Positions 36,201 through 51,200 of a stretch of 64,000 nt of DNA are shown here, piece after piece (position 1 is the stretch's first letter; each line of letters starts with the position of its first letter). The notes under the pieces were generated by a model that was not told the DNA's origin, made no database searches, and worked only from the letters and a program-made list of their open reading frames with translations. This DNA comes from Mycteria americana (taxonomy: Eukaryota > Chordata > Aves > Ciconiiformes > Ciconiidae): the NCBI RefSeq assembly GCF_035582795.1, contig NC_134371.1, positions 50,385,001-50,449,000 of the forward strand, read 5' to 3'. The position numbers were made by a program, and so were the translations under genes.

Positions 36201-39200
36201 CCAATTTCAGTATTTTAAAATCTGAAGCATTACTCATCTTAAGCAAGACAAAGTGTTAATGAACTGATTATCATTACCTGATCAGAAATCCCTTTCTTTC
36301 TCTGCTCTTCTAAAGTATCTGGATATATAACTTGATCTCTGAGCGTTCCAAGAGTCATATATGGTCTCTGAGATACAGTTAGAAACAGAAAGGTATGTCA
36401 AATATTTCTAAACATAGTCAAACCAGGAAGAAAGAGAATACTACTGTCAATTAAAGTACTTTGCCTCACCTGTGGAACATAGAACAACTTTCCTCTTACA
36501 GGTTTTGTTAAACGGCCACCAAACAAAGGCCACAACTGCAACAAGAAAAAGGTTTAAACTTGACCAAAAAAGTCCAATTACAACAGTGCTTTGGATTCTC
36601 CTCCATTTATTTAAAAAAGTTCCCTTACCTCACCAAGTACACGAAAGAGTGAGCTCTTCCCACACCCATTTGGCCCACAAATCAGAACGTTTGCACCAGA
36701 TCGAACCTAAAAATGCAAAGCCAACACATTAAAAGGGTAGTGAGAAAGTACTGGTGAAAGCTTCTACAAATAAGACGACAAGGTGGTATTCTCATAGGCT
36801 TGTTGACATTAAAATGGGTAATTTCCACCAATAATGTTTTTTTTTCCAACTAGTTTAGCACCAACTGCAGCTGGAAGACGACACACTTGTAACAAACATT
36901 TTTTGGGAAAATAGCTTATTGCCTTTTTTTTTTTTTTTAACTAACATGATGATTAATTTTGTTCAAATTTAAGCACATCATATAAGCACCTCTCCATTTT
37001 TGTTTGCACGTTGTTTTATAAATCAGATTACCTCTGAAATTATAATCTTCACTTCAAAAATTTTATATGAATATAGCTTTTTACGATATTAAAAAACTTA
37101 CCTCAAAGTTAAGGTCTTGAATCAAAACATCTCCATTAGGTGTCACCAAAGGAACATGATCAAACCTATTTGTATTGCAACATTAAAAACCAAGCAAACA
37201 AACAAACAAAACAAAACCAAAAATCAGTTGCCTAAAAGCAGCTAAATACTACATGCTTACTCAGAGATTTAAGGAATAGGGCAAGACTTCAGCAGTAGTT
37301 CATTCAGTACACTGTCCCAGTTTCCAACTATTAACAGCTAAGGAAGTTCTTGAACCAAAAGTGGTATCCTAACGTTTAACAAACATCTACAGATTTTTTT
37401 TTTCCTTCATATATTTGTTTTTTAACTCCTTCTAAGCCTTTGGTCTCCAAAACATCTTGTGGGTATAAACCTACATTTAAGGATGCACTTCATTTTAAAC
37501 CTGCTAGTGGAAGTGTATTCTATTAGTTCGAGGATACACAACGAATGACTTCTCTGCTCACCTCCCCCTTGCTTTTTTTTTTTTTTTAAATAATAAGAAT
37601 AGCTCTATCATCTCCTTTCCCTCTTCCCTTCCTATTTCCCCTCTGCTCCACTATCTGCTTTCTACATTGAGCAGATTGAGGCTATTTAATCTCTTAACTG
37701 GCTTTACTGTATGCCTTTAAGTAGTACTACTATGTCAATACTATGTTCCTCAGACTGCAAAGAAGTGAGGAATTGACTGCTACTTGAGTACATCAATGAA
37801 CTGTCCAAACATACAGAAATACAAGCAAATATTTTGAAACTGAATACAGACTTGCCGCTGATTTCTACAGCTCAATTACATCATGGAATAAAATCTGCAA
37901 CCAACATATTTCTAAGAAGAAATTTGATAAAGTGTTAACAAAATGGTCTAGGAAGTCATATTCCAAAGGACAGCAGGAAATGTTACCAAAAAGGCTACGT
38001 CCAGACAGCATATTATGTCTTCTGCTAACATGAGAGGACAAGGACTGACCTACAGAATAGAAATGCTGAGCAGGAGGGAGGTGGAATTATCTGGAAATAA
38101 ACTATAGTACAACAGGAATTGCATATTTTAATAATGTGTATTAAAACCTCTATTAACAGTGGTAGAGGGAAAGACTTAAAAGCCAGACTACGTTAAAAAT
38201 ATTGAAGTTGTGGAAACTTTGTAAACATACTTGATAAGGTTATCAGCGTTGATAATTTCTCCAGATCCAGGTATCAAAGGCAAAGCTTGTTTTTTATCTC
38301 CATCTTAAATTAAGGAAAAAGTATTAGAGACCGGAGCACTACATAGAGATGCACATATTTCATATTATGTCACATCTACCTTTTTCTTGCGACACCATAG
38401 TACGCTGATATTTGCCACTATTCAAGTCCTTCAGAACTTGCATTAATTCTGTAATTCGAGCTGTGAAACTAAAATAAATAAACGACCTATAAGTAATTAA
38501 TCTTTAGAAGTTTTGGAAATCCATAGAAGCTCTAATGAGTACTCTATTAAACTGTCAAAATGACAAAGTTACTCAACCCAGCATAGAAACAGAATGTTTA
38601 CATTTTAGAGTTGCACTGAGGTTTTCCAATATTCACAATATTTACAAGAACCTTTTCCTGTATTTGATAACTTTTCTTCTTAGGATGTAAAAAAAAAAAA
38701 AGAATAGTTTGGTAAATAATCAATACATAATTGATTTACGAGCATTTGACAATGTCTTTTCAATCAAACATTCAAACTCTATGCTGCTACTATTCAGATA
38801 TGAAATTACTAGTGGACGTAATTAGCACGTGTTCAAATACGTTTTCAGCATAAAATGTTTTTAATTTCTAGATTTTTAGGGTGCTGCAATAAACAAAGCA
38901 GATAAAGTAATTTTGTTTTAGTTCTACAGTCAGTTTCTTAAAATGAGATGAGAAACAGCAATAACATAACTTTAAGAAAGACTATTTTACGCAACCACTC
39001 TTAAGCTTACCCAGCCAATCTTGTCATTTCACGGCCTGCTAGGACTATTCTGCCCAAAGCTTGAGACATTCTCAGTAACATTCTTCCACTTTGGTAGTAA
39101 TCCTAGAGTAGAAGAAAGTTTCTTTATGTGGACTAACAAAATTTAAATTCGGGAAATTGTTTTAATTCTGTTCTATTTACCTCCAAAAGTTCTGCGTGAG

Positions 39201-42200
39201 TACTATTCTGATGACGAGGATCGGCCAGGTTCAAAAATGGACGACTAACAACTAGGTAACCAACCACAGTGGCAAGGTCTGCAGTTTAAGAGTAAATATT
39301 AAGCTACACATTAACTGAAGCAATAAGAAAAAAAGAGAATTCTCATGTAAAAAGTTTAGCACTTTATTATTTACAGCAGTCCATTAGCACTGGACAAAAC
39401 ACTTACATTTGGCAATGATAGTATCAATGAAACCCATAGAGAACCGGAACAGGATGAAATTATGCAAATGTTCCACCTGGTAAGTTACAGAAGAAAAGAG
39501 GTCAAACTATATTACCTGTTTTACTATCTTTTATTATTTTACAGAAGTTTGATTCCAAATATAGTTATTTTTTAGTAAGTCAAATATACCTCAACGACAT
39601 CTGTCACCTAACTGTGACAACCACTGCACAAGTATCCCTGCTCGCAAAGACTTGCGCTCTAGATCGAACAACCTACATGTGAAACTAAGCAGCAAGAGAA
39701 CAGTAATTGTGGTGGGTGAAAAGGAGGTCAGTGGCAAGAGAAAGACCATTCTATCAGAAACTTGTGTTCTGCTTATAGCCTACTAGTTTATTTTTAAATC
39801 TAATGACTGTAGCAGCATAAACACCAAGCCACTATAATTCAATTTACATTAATATATGTCAAGAATCACCATGATAAAATTTATTGAAGTTTTGCTTAGA
39901 ATGTTTTAAAAGATAAAAGAAGTCTTACCAGTTTACGGAAGGTTTTGTGGATAGTCTGTTTTTCTCTCAAGTTTCCATTATAAAAAGCAATTTCTTCACT
40001 AAAAAAAAAAAAAAAAAAACCAAAAAAACCAAAAAACCAAAAACCACAAAAACCAACAAAAAAACCACCACCACCAAACCCACAAAGAATGCAACTTCAT
40101 TTTGTTAAAGACAGTTTTTCAAAAAGTCAGCCATAAAACCCAGGAATATAGTTCCTTCAGTTACCTTATGAAATAAGAGCTTGTACTTTTTCACAACAGT
40201 AGAACATAAGCTTATTATACCCCAGCTACAGTTTGTCTTTTGAATTAGGAATATAACACACATACAAATTATTTAATAATAATCTGCATAAAAATGCAAA
40301 CATTTTGCTCAGAACTGATCAGACTTTCCAAATATATTTTAACATACAGCTTCCATTTACACCACAGTAGTACTTTGTCACTTATATCTTGCCATCCAAG
40401 TAAATCTATACCTGTTTGTAATAAGCCGTGAGTTGACGTATCTGTACTCCCCTTCATATTTTTGTTCTATAATAGTCATCTTGCCAATTGGTCTCCTTAA
40501 ACGTGTAAGGAAAAACCCTGAAACAATCAAGTACGCCATCATGCTAGCTGGACCCTGTGAATATCAAAAAAGAATAAAAGCTTACCATCTAGATGGTCTC
40601 AAACTGCAACATCTGTACCCAAAATGCTCAGAAAGCACAAATCCCTTGATTCTCACCTCCCACGTGTCTACATTACCAATTCAATTACTCTTGCAATTCC
40701 CATCATGTTCCTTTCTTTTGTGCTGTAGATACTGTTTTACTAATTTTACTAATTCTCTGTCCCCAGATGCCCTTCCCATCCCAGCCTTCTACTCAAGTTT
40801 TACTACTCAGCCAGTGCGATCTCCATGTTCCACTGTCCTAGCTTATTTCACTAATAATTTCCTGGTCCTTTCTCATTGCCTCTCCTTCATTTCTACCTAC
40901 TTCTTTTTCTCTGTATTTGCTACACTGTCATAACAGTCAATATTTCAATCCATTCCCTTCTTTGATCCATACATCTCCAACACACTTCCTGTTTCTCTCA
41001 AGCAGTCCTGGTAGGGATCTCTTACTCTTCTGAATCCTAAGCTGCAATAGACCAGGGCTCCCAAACAGCATGCTTACATATTACTGAAGTGTGGCATGGC
41101 ATAAAACCAAGGCATAAACTGAATTTGGCATAAACTCCCTGTAATAACTAAGTATTATAGAGAACAATGCAAAGACATCTGAGACTGGAAAAATTACCAA
41201 GGTTCAGCTAAGCCTTACTGCAGTCTATTTCTACAAAATCCACATCATGTGTCCCAGAGTTACGTCTTGTCAAACCCTGAACATTTTTGATAATGTATCA
41301 TTTTACTAAGCTGAAGAATTATTTCTGTAATGATTCATCTGCGGGGGGAGGAGGGAGAAGAATATAATGGTCATACAGCTCAATGCAAGGAATGGCTCAC
41401 CTTTATAGAGGCTGTAAAGAAACAGAAAGCTTATTTTCTCTCTTAAATGGAAGTCACGCAAGATAAAAGCAGCCAGAAGGGTACTGCACTAAATGGGATT
41501 CCCAAGTAACTGCTAGAAGAAAATAAAGACCTTTCTTGTTTCTTAAAATAGTTGATCAAATGCCGGCAAATTCTGTTTTTTATTTTGCTTGCCTCAAGAT
41601 ATAGAGCACTACCGCATACAAAACATTAAGTGTAAAGGCATATTTTCAGTATATCCCTTCAAATAATGGATGAATCTTTAACTAACATCTAGAGTCCTCA
41701 GACTCCAAATAGGTACAAGGCTATAACCGAAGAAGGGAAAATTTGCTTATAGCGCTAAAAACTCCGCTCAATTTACCTGAGCTCCTATTGCACTTGTTAG
41801 CTTGAAGATATACAAAACTATATCCAAGAAGGGCTGTAAGAGAAGCATAGAAAAAAAGCATTAGAACACCAACATAACACAAATATAAAGCAGTCCAGAA
41901 ACCACCAACCACCCCAAGAATAGTTATAGCTCTGCATTAAAAGCACAAGACTGGTTAACCTATTATACAAGCTAAATGCTAAAACAAAAGGAATCTCAGC
42001 CACATGACATTTTCCTGAAAACATTCACTCAAGAATTGAGCATAAAAGCATCATGATCTTCAGATAAAGTACATACCGTATAAAAAAAGTACTTCACCAT
42101 TTTAGGTCTGTAATAACACTCTGCTCACTAAGCAAAATTGGAATTCTTAACTGAAGTAATCGTGAGAAATACCAAGCAGAATAATGCTATATAGTTCACT

Positions 42201-45200
42201 ATGTACCTGATAGAAGCAATGTTCCAATTTGCAAGCAGCCTGTTCCATACACACTCTCTCAAAGCTAGAGCAGCTGGACCACAGGTTTTGTAGCCAGAAG
42301 TTTTTGAACAAATCAACTTGTATTTTGCTTTATACCTCTGCTTGTATGAACAACATAGCATCAAAAAAAATTTAGTCTAAAAATTTCAATAGTATTCTAC
42401 TTCATTACCTAAAACCCCTAAAATTTACACTAGAAACAGAGACAAGTGCTTATTCAACCACACCTCCCTAGCCAAAATAATATTCATATTGTATGGTAAA
42501 AATATACCTTTTTAATAAAAGTATACTAAAAGCTAGCCATTGGTTTTCTTCTGAAACGTAACTAGCTGAGAAAGCCTACTCATCACTGCTCATCTGCAAA
42601 AGAATGTGTTAAGTTCTTTAAAAGAAAACTTAATACAAATTGTAACAATCCACAATAGTGCTTTAGCAGAGGTCATGGAAACCACAGAGTGTGAAACTAT
42701 CATAAACAATTTTTTTTAGCATCATAATCCAAGCAATACACATATAAATGCAAGCAATTATTTTGAGCTCTGACATCACATCCTAAACATCCACAGCTAT
42801 TACTCAAAGTTCTCTCTGAAAAGACCTACCTTGCTGAGGTTCGAGTACAGGTCCACTACACTGTTACAGAATTTTTCCACATCCTGTGTAAGGAGTTGAT
42901 CTGGATTAGCTATTCTGTTGTCCAGATTTCCCATTTTGTAGTATGTATAAGCTCTGAAACAAAACAATGGCAGAAAAAAATTCACTACCTAGGATCTCAA
43001 ATCACTGGAACCCCCCTGCTTCATACAACTGAGATGGAAAGTAGTGCAAACATTAAATGACTGTATGGATTCAACATGGCTTGTGCTTCTGCCTGACTAG
43101 ATCCACATTAAATCCTGCAGAACTGTTTAGGCTCCAGGATGTCTTAGTAGAAGCTCAGGCCCGTGCTGCTCTATGCACTGCTGCTGCACTTAGAGTTAGA
43201 AAACCCTCACAAACTCTGCATCAGCACATCTGACAACCAAAATTCAGTGCAGAAGGACATAAGCAGCTACTCAAGTTCATGCATCCAATTCAGGCTGCAA
43301 GATTATTAGCCCTATATGAAAGCAACTGAAGTACTTTGGGAGCTGACCCAGTAATGGAAGCAGTACAGTGCACTATTGTTTTTCCTAATTGAGCCAACTT
43401 TGCTGTCTTTATATCTGTGCCATATACAACCTGGACAAGCCACTCATCCTTAACTGCAAGTTAATTGCAACCAAAAGCCTTTTCTGAACAGTACACCCAA
43501 CCTATTAAGCACCTTGCTCCCTTCTTACTATGTACTTAAAATGATTTGGTTTGATTTTAATCAATTTAGTTTTTAAAACCCTTAGACATTAACAAGGTGT
43601 TACTTACTTAAGATATTCCTCGTACAGGTATCTGGTAAGCCTTACTCGGAAGCAAAGTTTCAATTCATTCAGACCATACTTCAGGAAGTTATTCACTAAG
43701 GAGATCTAAAATAAGAGACCATATTTCAATATTTAGCTAACAAAATTTAATATACTTAGATCAGTTTGCAGCATAGATTGTGCAAACACTTTAGAACAGG
43801 TGAATTCTCCCCTTGAAGTCAATAATACTATTAACACACATAACACCAACCATATAGCATCTGCAGGACCACTGATTAGGTTTCTGTCTACATTTCTGAA
43901 AACTCCAGTTCCCAGTGGATCTCACCACATCAAAGGATTTAATATAAAACTATGTTCATATAGCGTATCTTCAGCTCTTCTGACAAGCTCTAGAAAAGAG
44001 CTACCGTTTGACAATCACTACCTTAAATTGATCAAATAATTTTTAAATCTATTGTAAACCAATTACATTATCTATTAGGTAGTAACAATTATTTCTATCT
44101 GGGGCAGGTCAGAGCTGTTGACAAGCTGAAGGGAAATTAAAAGGTGGAAAAAAACATAACAGTTCTCAGAAGAAGCTATAAGAAATACAAAAATTAAAGA
44201 CTAAGAAGGAATCGTCATCTTCAATGGCGTCAAGAGAATCCCACACCTACAACGTTGAAACATCACCCAATCCATAAGATGTTACTATGCAGTACTACAG
44301 ACGGCACGTTAAGCTATCAGTCAAAATCGCCATCAACAAAACCAACCTGAAAACCTAAACATATCTGTCAGAAAAATAGTAGCAATCAACAGGGAAACAT
44401 GCGGATAAAGTCTCCCACACACTGGAGCCAGAAAATGAAATCCATCTTAATACAGACCTGCGTGTAAAACAACTAGTTTCCATGGGTTTTAAGACACTCA
44501 TTTGAGATCTTTTCCTCACATTCTTAATTTACATTTAAAATATGTTCTACTAAAAGGCTGGCACAAGAAAAGCACTTACAGCAGGCATTGCGGTGATGAA
44601 GTTGAACAAGTATTTCCTGAAGTCTTTTCTGCTGCGGCCAATGATAGCACTGTAAACGACCATCAGCTAAGAGTTAGTTGCAAGAGAAACAAGGAAGTAT
44701 AAGCTAGCATGTCTGAAGTGGACAAATTCTCAGTGGACCACACAGAGGTAAAAAAAAATCATCATGGAAACACGTAATATCAGCTGTAGGATCAAGTATG
44801 ACAGACTTCTGTAAGTTAAGTGGTAAGTGACAGACTAAGCAATTATCTCCCTTCTGCTCCTGCAGTAACTGCCTGCATTAAGGGCTCAGAAATTCATGGC
44901 ACAGAATACCAGGTCGTTTCCTTCTTTGCTTTCATAGATTCTCACAAGAGAGGAACAAAGCAGTCCTTCCATTCTACAAAGCACTGAAAGACTCTCCTGA
45001 AATACAATATCATTTTGAATTACACTTCAAGACAAATTCTGACTTGCTTCAATTAGCAACAACAGCAACAAGAATAATCAGTCTAGAAAACACTTCCTAA
45101 AACATTAAGACAAAAAGCATTGTGTTTCTCAATCTAAAGAGCAAACAGCTCATTAGGAAGAAGTAACAGTCCTAATATCCAAACAACATGTCTGAGTCTA

Positions 45201-48200
45201 TGCCATAGAACCACTATGCCACTATTCTGAAGTGCCCTCTTGGACGTTCAGATCAACATAAGATTTAGAGCCTTCAGTGTACAAAATGTGACCAAAAGAA
45301 CTGAAAATCATTTAATACATAAATTTTGGTTAAAAAAAAAAAAATTGTGTCCAACAGCAGAAAAACAGTTGATTAAAAATGAACTTTTTTCTTTCAGAAA
45401 ATATAAGGATCCCCCTCCCCCAAAAACTGCAACTATATCAATTTTCCAACTGTTTCATGTCTGAATGTGTGTTCTGACAGATTACTTCCCCTGTTAAACA
45501 CAAGAAAGAATGTTTAAAAATAACAAGTTTATAGATACCTTTCAATGACTGTTCCATTTTGAATCATCCAAATATCACAATATGTGCGGACTACCAGCAT
45601 CACAGCAATAAGCAGCAAATAACCTGTCTAGTACAAACATACAAGCGTAACAGTTAAACAATGGATAAAATTCACCACTTTTTCCTAGTAAGTGGTCCAA
45701 CCGCATCTAAGCAGAAAAATATGACCCTGCTGCCCCCAGCTAATGCAATATTTGCTTACTTTGCAGGAGACACATTAGCATACAATATTTTTAATAGAAT
45801 ACTGATTACATTTTTATGAAGAAACTTTGTCTTTTAAAAGGTGTATTTGGTTGATACACATACTGGACACATCTTATAAGATGGAAGACTGCAGGGATAA
45901 AGAAGTTACTGCTATTCCGAGACACTTTTCTGCTATAAGCACAGGGTCATACAGGTCGCAAGGGACCTCTGAAGGTCACCTACTCCACTCCTCACTCAAA
46001 ACAGGGCCACTAGTAGGCAGTCACACCTTGTACCATTGATCAAAAACCAAAAGTCCAGCCAGTTGTCCATCCACCTCGTTGTCCAGTCATCCAGCCAATT
46101 CAGTTTGCCTATCAGGGTGCTAGGGGAGACGTTAGGCTCAAGGCCTCGCTAAAACCAAAGTATTCAACATCCCCTGTTCTTCCCTTATCCACACTGCCAG
46201 TCATCTCATCACTGAAAGCAATCAGGTTAGTAAGGCATGATCTGCCATTCATAAATCCAGGCTGGCTGTTTGCAGTCACTTTTTTGTCCTTCATGTGGTC
46301 GGAGTTAGCTTCCAGAAGGATTTGCTCACAGCCTTACCAGGAATATGGTAAAGCTGACCAGCCTGTAGCTGCCAGTATATTCGGTTTTGAAGATGGACAT
46401 GCTGTTTGGGTTTTTTGGGGATTATCAGTAACCTCTTCTGATGGCCATGACCTTTTGAAGTTGATGGAGACCAGCTCTGTCAGCTCTCTCAGAAGCATTC
46501 CCATCCATGCTTCTGCCTTCTGTGTACTTCCTTTTTGTGAATGAGCCGTCGAAGGTCCCTGTTCATCCAGGCTAGCTAGCTGCCATGCTTGTTCTACATT
46601 CTGTACATTGGAATTCATTGCTCTTGTGCCCGATGTATGTTGAAGTTCTAATATATTACAGTTCATCACTTAAGTTCTGAGCTCAACTAATGCTCTTTTA
46701 AAAAAATGTAAGTGTTCTGGAAAGCATGAGAAAGATGCTGAGGGAAACAATTTTACCTTGCTAAATTCTAGTCTGCATAGCTGTCCTGAAATGATGCTAA
46801 CAGACTTTTTGACAAATTCACTTTCTAATAAGGGTTGGCCTAGATATAAGTTACAAAAGCAAAATTATGGATGAACAGCATGCTATTTAAAGATAAGAAG
46901 CATTTGCACAGAGAAGTATACTACCTTGCATCGAATCAAACAAAACCTGGATGTCCTTTTAAAAGAAGATATGCTACAGATAGCAGTTATTAGCTGACAG
47001 TAAATGGCTTACCTTGAAACCAGAATGAACTTTTGAATTGAAACCAGAATGCAACTTTTTAGTGATCTAACAACTGAACATACATGTAGATTTTTATATT
47101 GATATGTTGCTATTTTAAAACATATAGTATAATTTAGTCCTATTCAAGCAAGGTATATGCTTTTGTTTAAATTCTGATGTAATTACAAAAGAAAACTTGA
47201 CTCCAAAAATGCTCATTTTTATTTGTTACTGCAGGCAATGCTTACCTCTTTACAAAGTGTTCTAGGGACCATTATTTTCAGGATTCGACATATTCTTGCA
47301 AAAAACACTCTGTCCACCATTGCTCGCTCCTTTTTTCCCTCTTTCTGCTTCACATAGAACAAGCAAAACAAGAAAAGTGAGATTTTTTGGTAACGTATTA
47401 TTTAAATGTTGATGTGGTATTTTCCCTATCCAAGTTATCTACAGCTACCTTTCTTCTGCAGCATTTGCAATATTTTCCTCCAATTTAAGACTTGCTTACA
47501 CAAGTTAAATGAAATGTAAGAATTGGGAGCATATGCCCTCACAGCTAACAGAAATCCTAAGTAAGAGTACTAAGCTATCAAAACAAATTGCAATAGGAAG
47601 TAGCTGCCATGATACAAAATAATATTTATTTCAAATCTATGTTAAAAGTGATACACAAACAATGCAGACCATAGCATTAAAACATCCAATTACAATGCAA
47701 TCTGCCATCTCTTAACATTGCTTGTCTCTAGAAGACACTATCAGCCAGTATTTTTAAAGATGCCTTCCATTATTTGTCTAGACCATCAATGGTTTGAACC
47801 CCTTGACTGTACAGCCCAAACTTGCTTCAAGTGAAACCAGAACTTGTTATTCCTTTAAAAACAGTGCAACACACTCCTAGTGAGCTAAATCTACCAGACT
47901 CAAAACCCCTCCTGTACCCAAACACTTTTTATTTGGGTCAGTTGTATTTGTTTACCCTATATAACCCAAATCTTCTGTCTCTACTAACCTGAATACCTTT
48001 TAAAAAGCTAAGGTCCAGGTATCTTTTCTTTCTTTCCTTTTACAGTTGTGACATAAGGATTCAGTCCTGAAAACAGACTAAAAGGGCATACGTGTGTACT
48101 TAAAACAAGTCCTGTCTAATCAACCTAATTCTGCTATCTTTGCTACCCAAGGCTCATGTGAAGCACAAGGTATCAACACCTATAGTAATACTACAACATA

Positions 48201-51200
48201 CTCAGACAGCAAACCTGAAAGAAAAAACTAGGGAGACAGGATATGGAAGACAAAAAAAGTAGCCTGTGATTCACCATTAATCAACTCAGACAATCCTATC
48301 AAGCACTCTATTTTTTTTATTTCTAAGGATGATTAAACCACAGAAACTTGCACAAAGACCCCAACTTAACCTCTTCACTTACTGTTTACATATGCAACAT
48401 GATGGGCAACAAGTGCAAGCTCTCAGCCCCACCAAACACAAATTTACTCTGAATGCACTGTGAATAAGCCTACACCTGTTTTTCATGGGATTAAGTCAAC
48501 TATAGTCCTGTCCTTTTCAAAAAACTATGTGAACACAAGCTACAGATAAAAATTCTAGCCAGATCAGATGCTATATGGTAGATGATAAAAATATTTCAAT
48601 TAAAAATTATTTACACAAAAATTCAAGCAATCCCAACAACTAAAGACTACTGTCCAGGCCTAATGAAGCATGACCCTACACACGTTATTGCTTTTCTGTA
48701 ATAGAAATGACAAACACAATGTTTGATGTGCAAAATTTCTAGGAGTACCTGACTAAACATATTTGATGTCTGATCTGAACCTGTTCTTCCTTTCTATTCA
48801 TCTCATCTCCATTTCTACTTTTGTGTTGCACTTAAATTAATTCCAATATCTTCTTTCCCAGAGGTTTTTTTTCCTTAGACTGTTAATTCCTCATTCAGTA
48901 TAATTATATCCAAGATGGGTAAGAATAAGAGAAGGCTAGTTAAGACCTTTAGAAATAGGTATAGCTATGCAACATACAAGTGTTTATGGCAGATAGTGCA
49001 GTCAAGGTCTGGCTAGAAGTTAACACGATGCTTGCATACAGCTTTATATTTATCCAGTGCAAGCCTTTTCTTAAGTTTTCAGCGAAGACGGAAGTATGCA
49101 GACTAGTTATCTATTCATACCATCATATCACCCAATATTTCCAGTTATGGGCTCTGCCCTTTGAATTAACTGTTGTATTTTATTTGAACATGAAAAAAAA
49201 CCTTGACTTATAGGGATATAATCTATCCTTTTCAAATAAATGAATTAACAAACACACAAAAGACCAGGGAAACGCCAAACCTTCTACCAGAAGTTTGAAG
49301 TACTTTTTAGAAATGGTCAGACTCTACATCTTGTTCCATGCTTTTTTCTTTTAAATAAAAAGCAAATACAAGTCATACAAAATCTACAGGCACCTTGTTT
49401 GTTGCTATGCGTACAGCCAAACTTACAACACTAGTCCTTAAACATTCATAAGGCACAAAGAGATGAAAAAGCACTCGGTATACATCAAGCACATATCATT
49501 ATGCAGTCAAACTTCAGCCATATGTGATTAACCTGATTCTTCCACTTGTTTCACCACTGCAAGTCTGAAAGTATCATTCAAACCACACTTGCACCATAGC
49601 CATCATTCTGTCCAAAATAAAACTACAATTACGGGACTTAAAGTTAAAAATATTACCAGTATTACTTCAAATTATCAAAAATATATTACATGAAGAAAGA
49701 ATTACCTCATTGTTCTGCAACGCTTGGTTTCCCCTTCTTTTACTGCAGAGGAAAAAATATTTTACTTGTTATTAACACACATTTCTTTGTCTTGATCTCT
49801 ACACAGAAGAGACAAAAAGGAAAGTTTGGGAATATATCCCTATCTATTTCTTTCAAAGCAGTACAGTGTCTTCACAAGAGGTCTACCTTTTATATCAAAC
49901 TTTTGTGTTGTTTTTATACTATTTCAATGAAACCTTACTCCTTCCAGCATTCAGTTTCATGTAGGGAAACTGTCTCCCTTTTTCACCTCCGAGTTTTGCT
50001 TTACTTTGGCTTTTGTACCATGAACTCCCAGTGTTTTTATGTTTCTAACATATACTTTGCAAGCATGGCTACATGGTTCCACTGACCACAAACAAAAACT
50101 AGACAAATGCAGATTCAGCAATCCAAGCAACCCAACTTTGATGTTTTTGCACTATCTACATAAGCCAACCAGATTTGTTTTGCATTGTATTTGACTTTCA
50201 AATAACACATTTTACTATATATAAAGATTATTTGTTCATAAACATGCGCTGCAGGGGAAAAAAAGTCAGATCCTGTAAAACCAAGTTGCTGCAAAGGTGT
50301 GCATTAGAAGGGGAGCTAGTTTTTTATTCCGTCCTTTTTCCTTCCCCTGCATTTTACAGAACAGTTAGAGGAAAAATATTTATCAACTAGTGCTAAACAA
50401 ATTCAAAAGTACAATGCTATTCTTCTTCCTCTCCTTTTAAGAAAGACAAGCTGACATATAAGACAGTTATAGTCTGTCTGCCTTTCTGCATATTCAAACA
50501 TCAGACAAGCACATGAAGCTGTTGGGAGCACTTATGCATTTATGTAGTTTAAAACTGACAGCTAACCATATTAAATTGTAACCTTTTTCTCAACCATCAT
50601 ACTAAAATAGTGAGAGCAGGCTGCCTTAAAACTACAATATTCATACACTTTCAAGACAGTACCTAGGAAATTACAGGGAAGCAGAAACTATGAAAGGCAC
50701 TGCTCCTTCTGCCTACAACATCAAAACAACTGCAGACTGCCACACAACCAGTTATCCCGCAACTTCATCAACAGCATCATTTCACACTTGTGCTTTAAAG
50801 CTCTGCAAAGAAAATATCTAGGATGAAACCATGCCTATTTTAATTTATGATGATTAGAAAGATCTATGAATGTCACTGACCAATGAAGAGAAATAATTAT
50901 TATGGAAGGAAGAGGCAAGGTAGCAGAAGAATATGAGAAAAGAAGGGAAGGAGGAGACCATGCAAGTGAGAAGGGAGAGATGCCAGTTTAACAAAACATA
51001 AAGGTAATAGTGAGATGGAAGCCTGAGAGGAGGAGAAAAAAAATCTTCTAAGACTACTTGTGCAAAATACAGAACAAAGAACATGAAGGGTGGCAGAGGG
51101 CAGACTGGGGGAGAAATAACTTAATAAAAGTTCAGAAGAGATATAACACTTAATCAGGCCATGATGGAAGCATGTCTGCAGAAACAGTAACTGTTTCTGT

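Noticed and set aside
40433-40933. 166-codon plus-strand open frame
   Set aside because: Its first part is the antisense of ABCD3 exon 9 and the rest runs through an intron. The composition is low in complexity (Ser/Phe/Leu) and no family is recognised.
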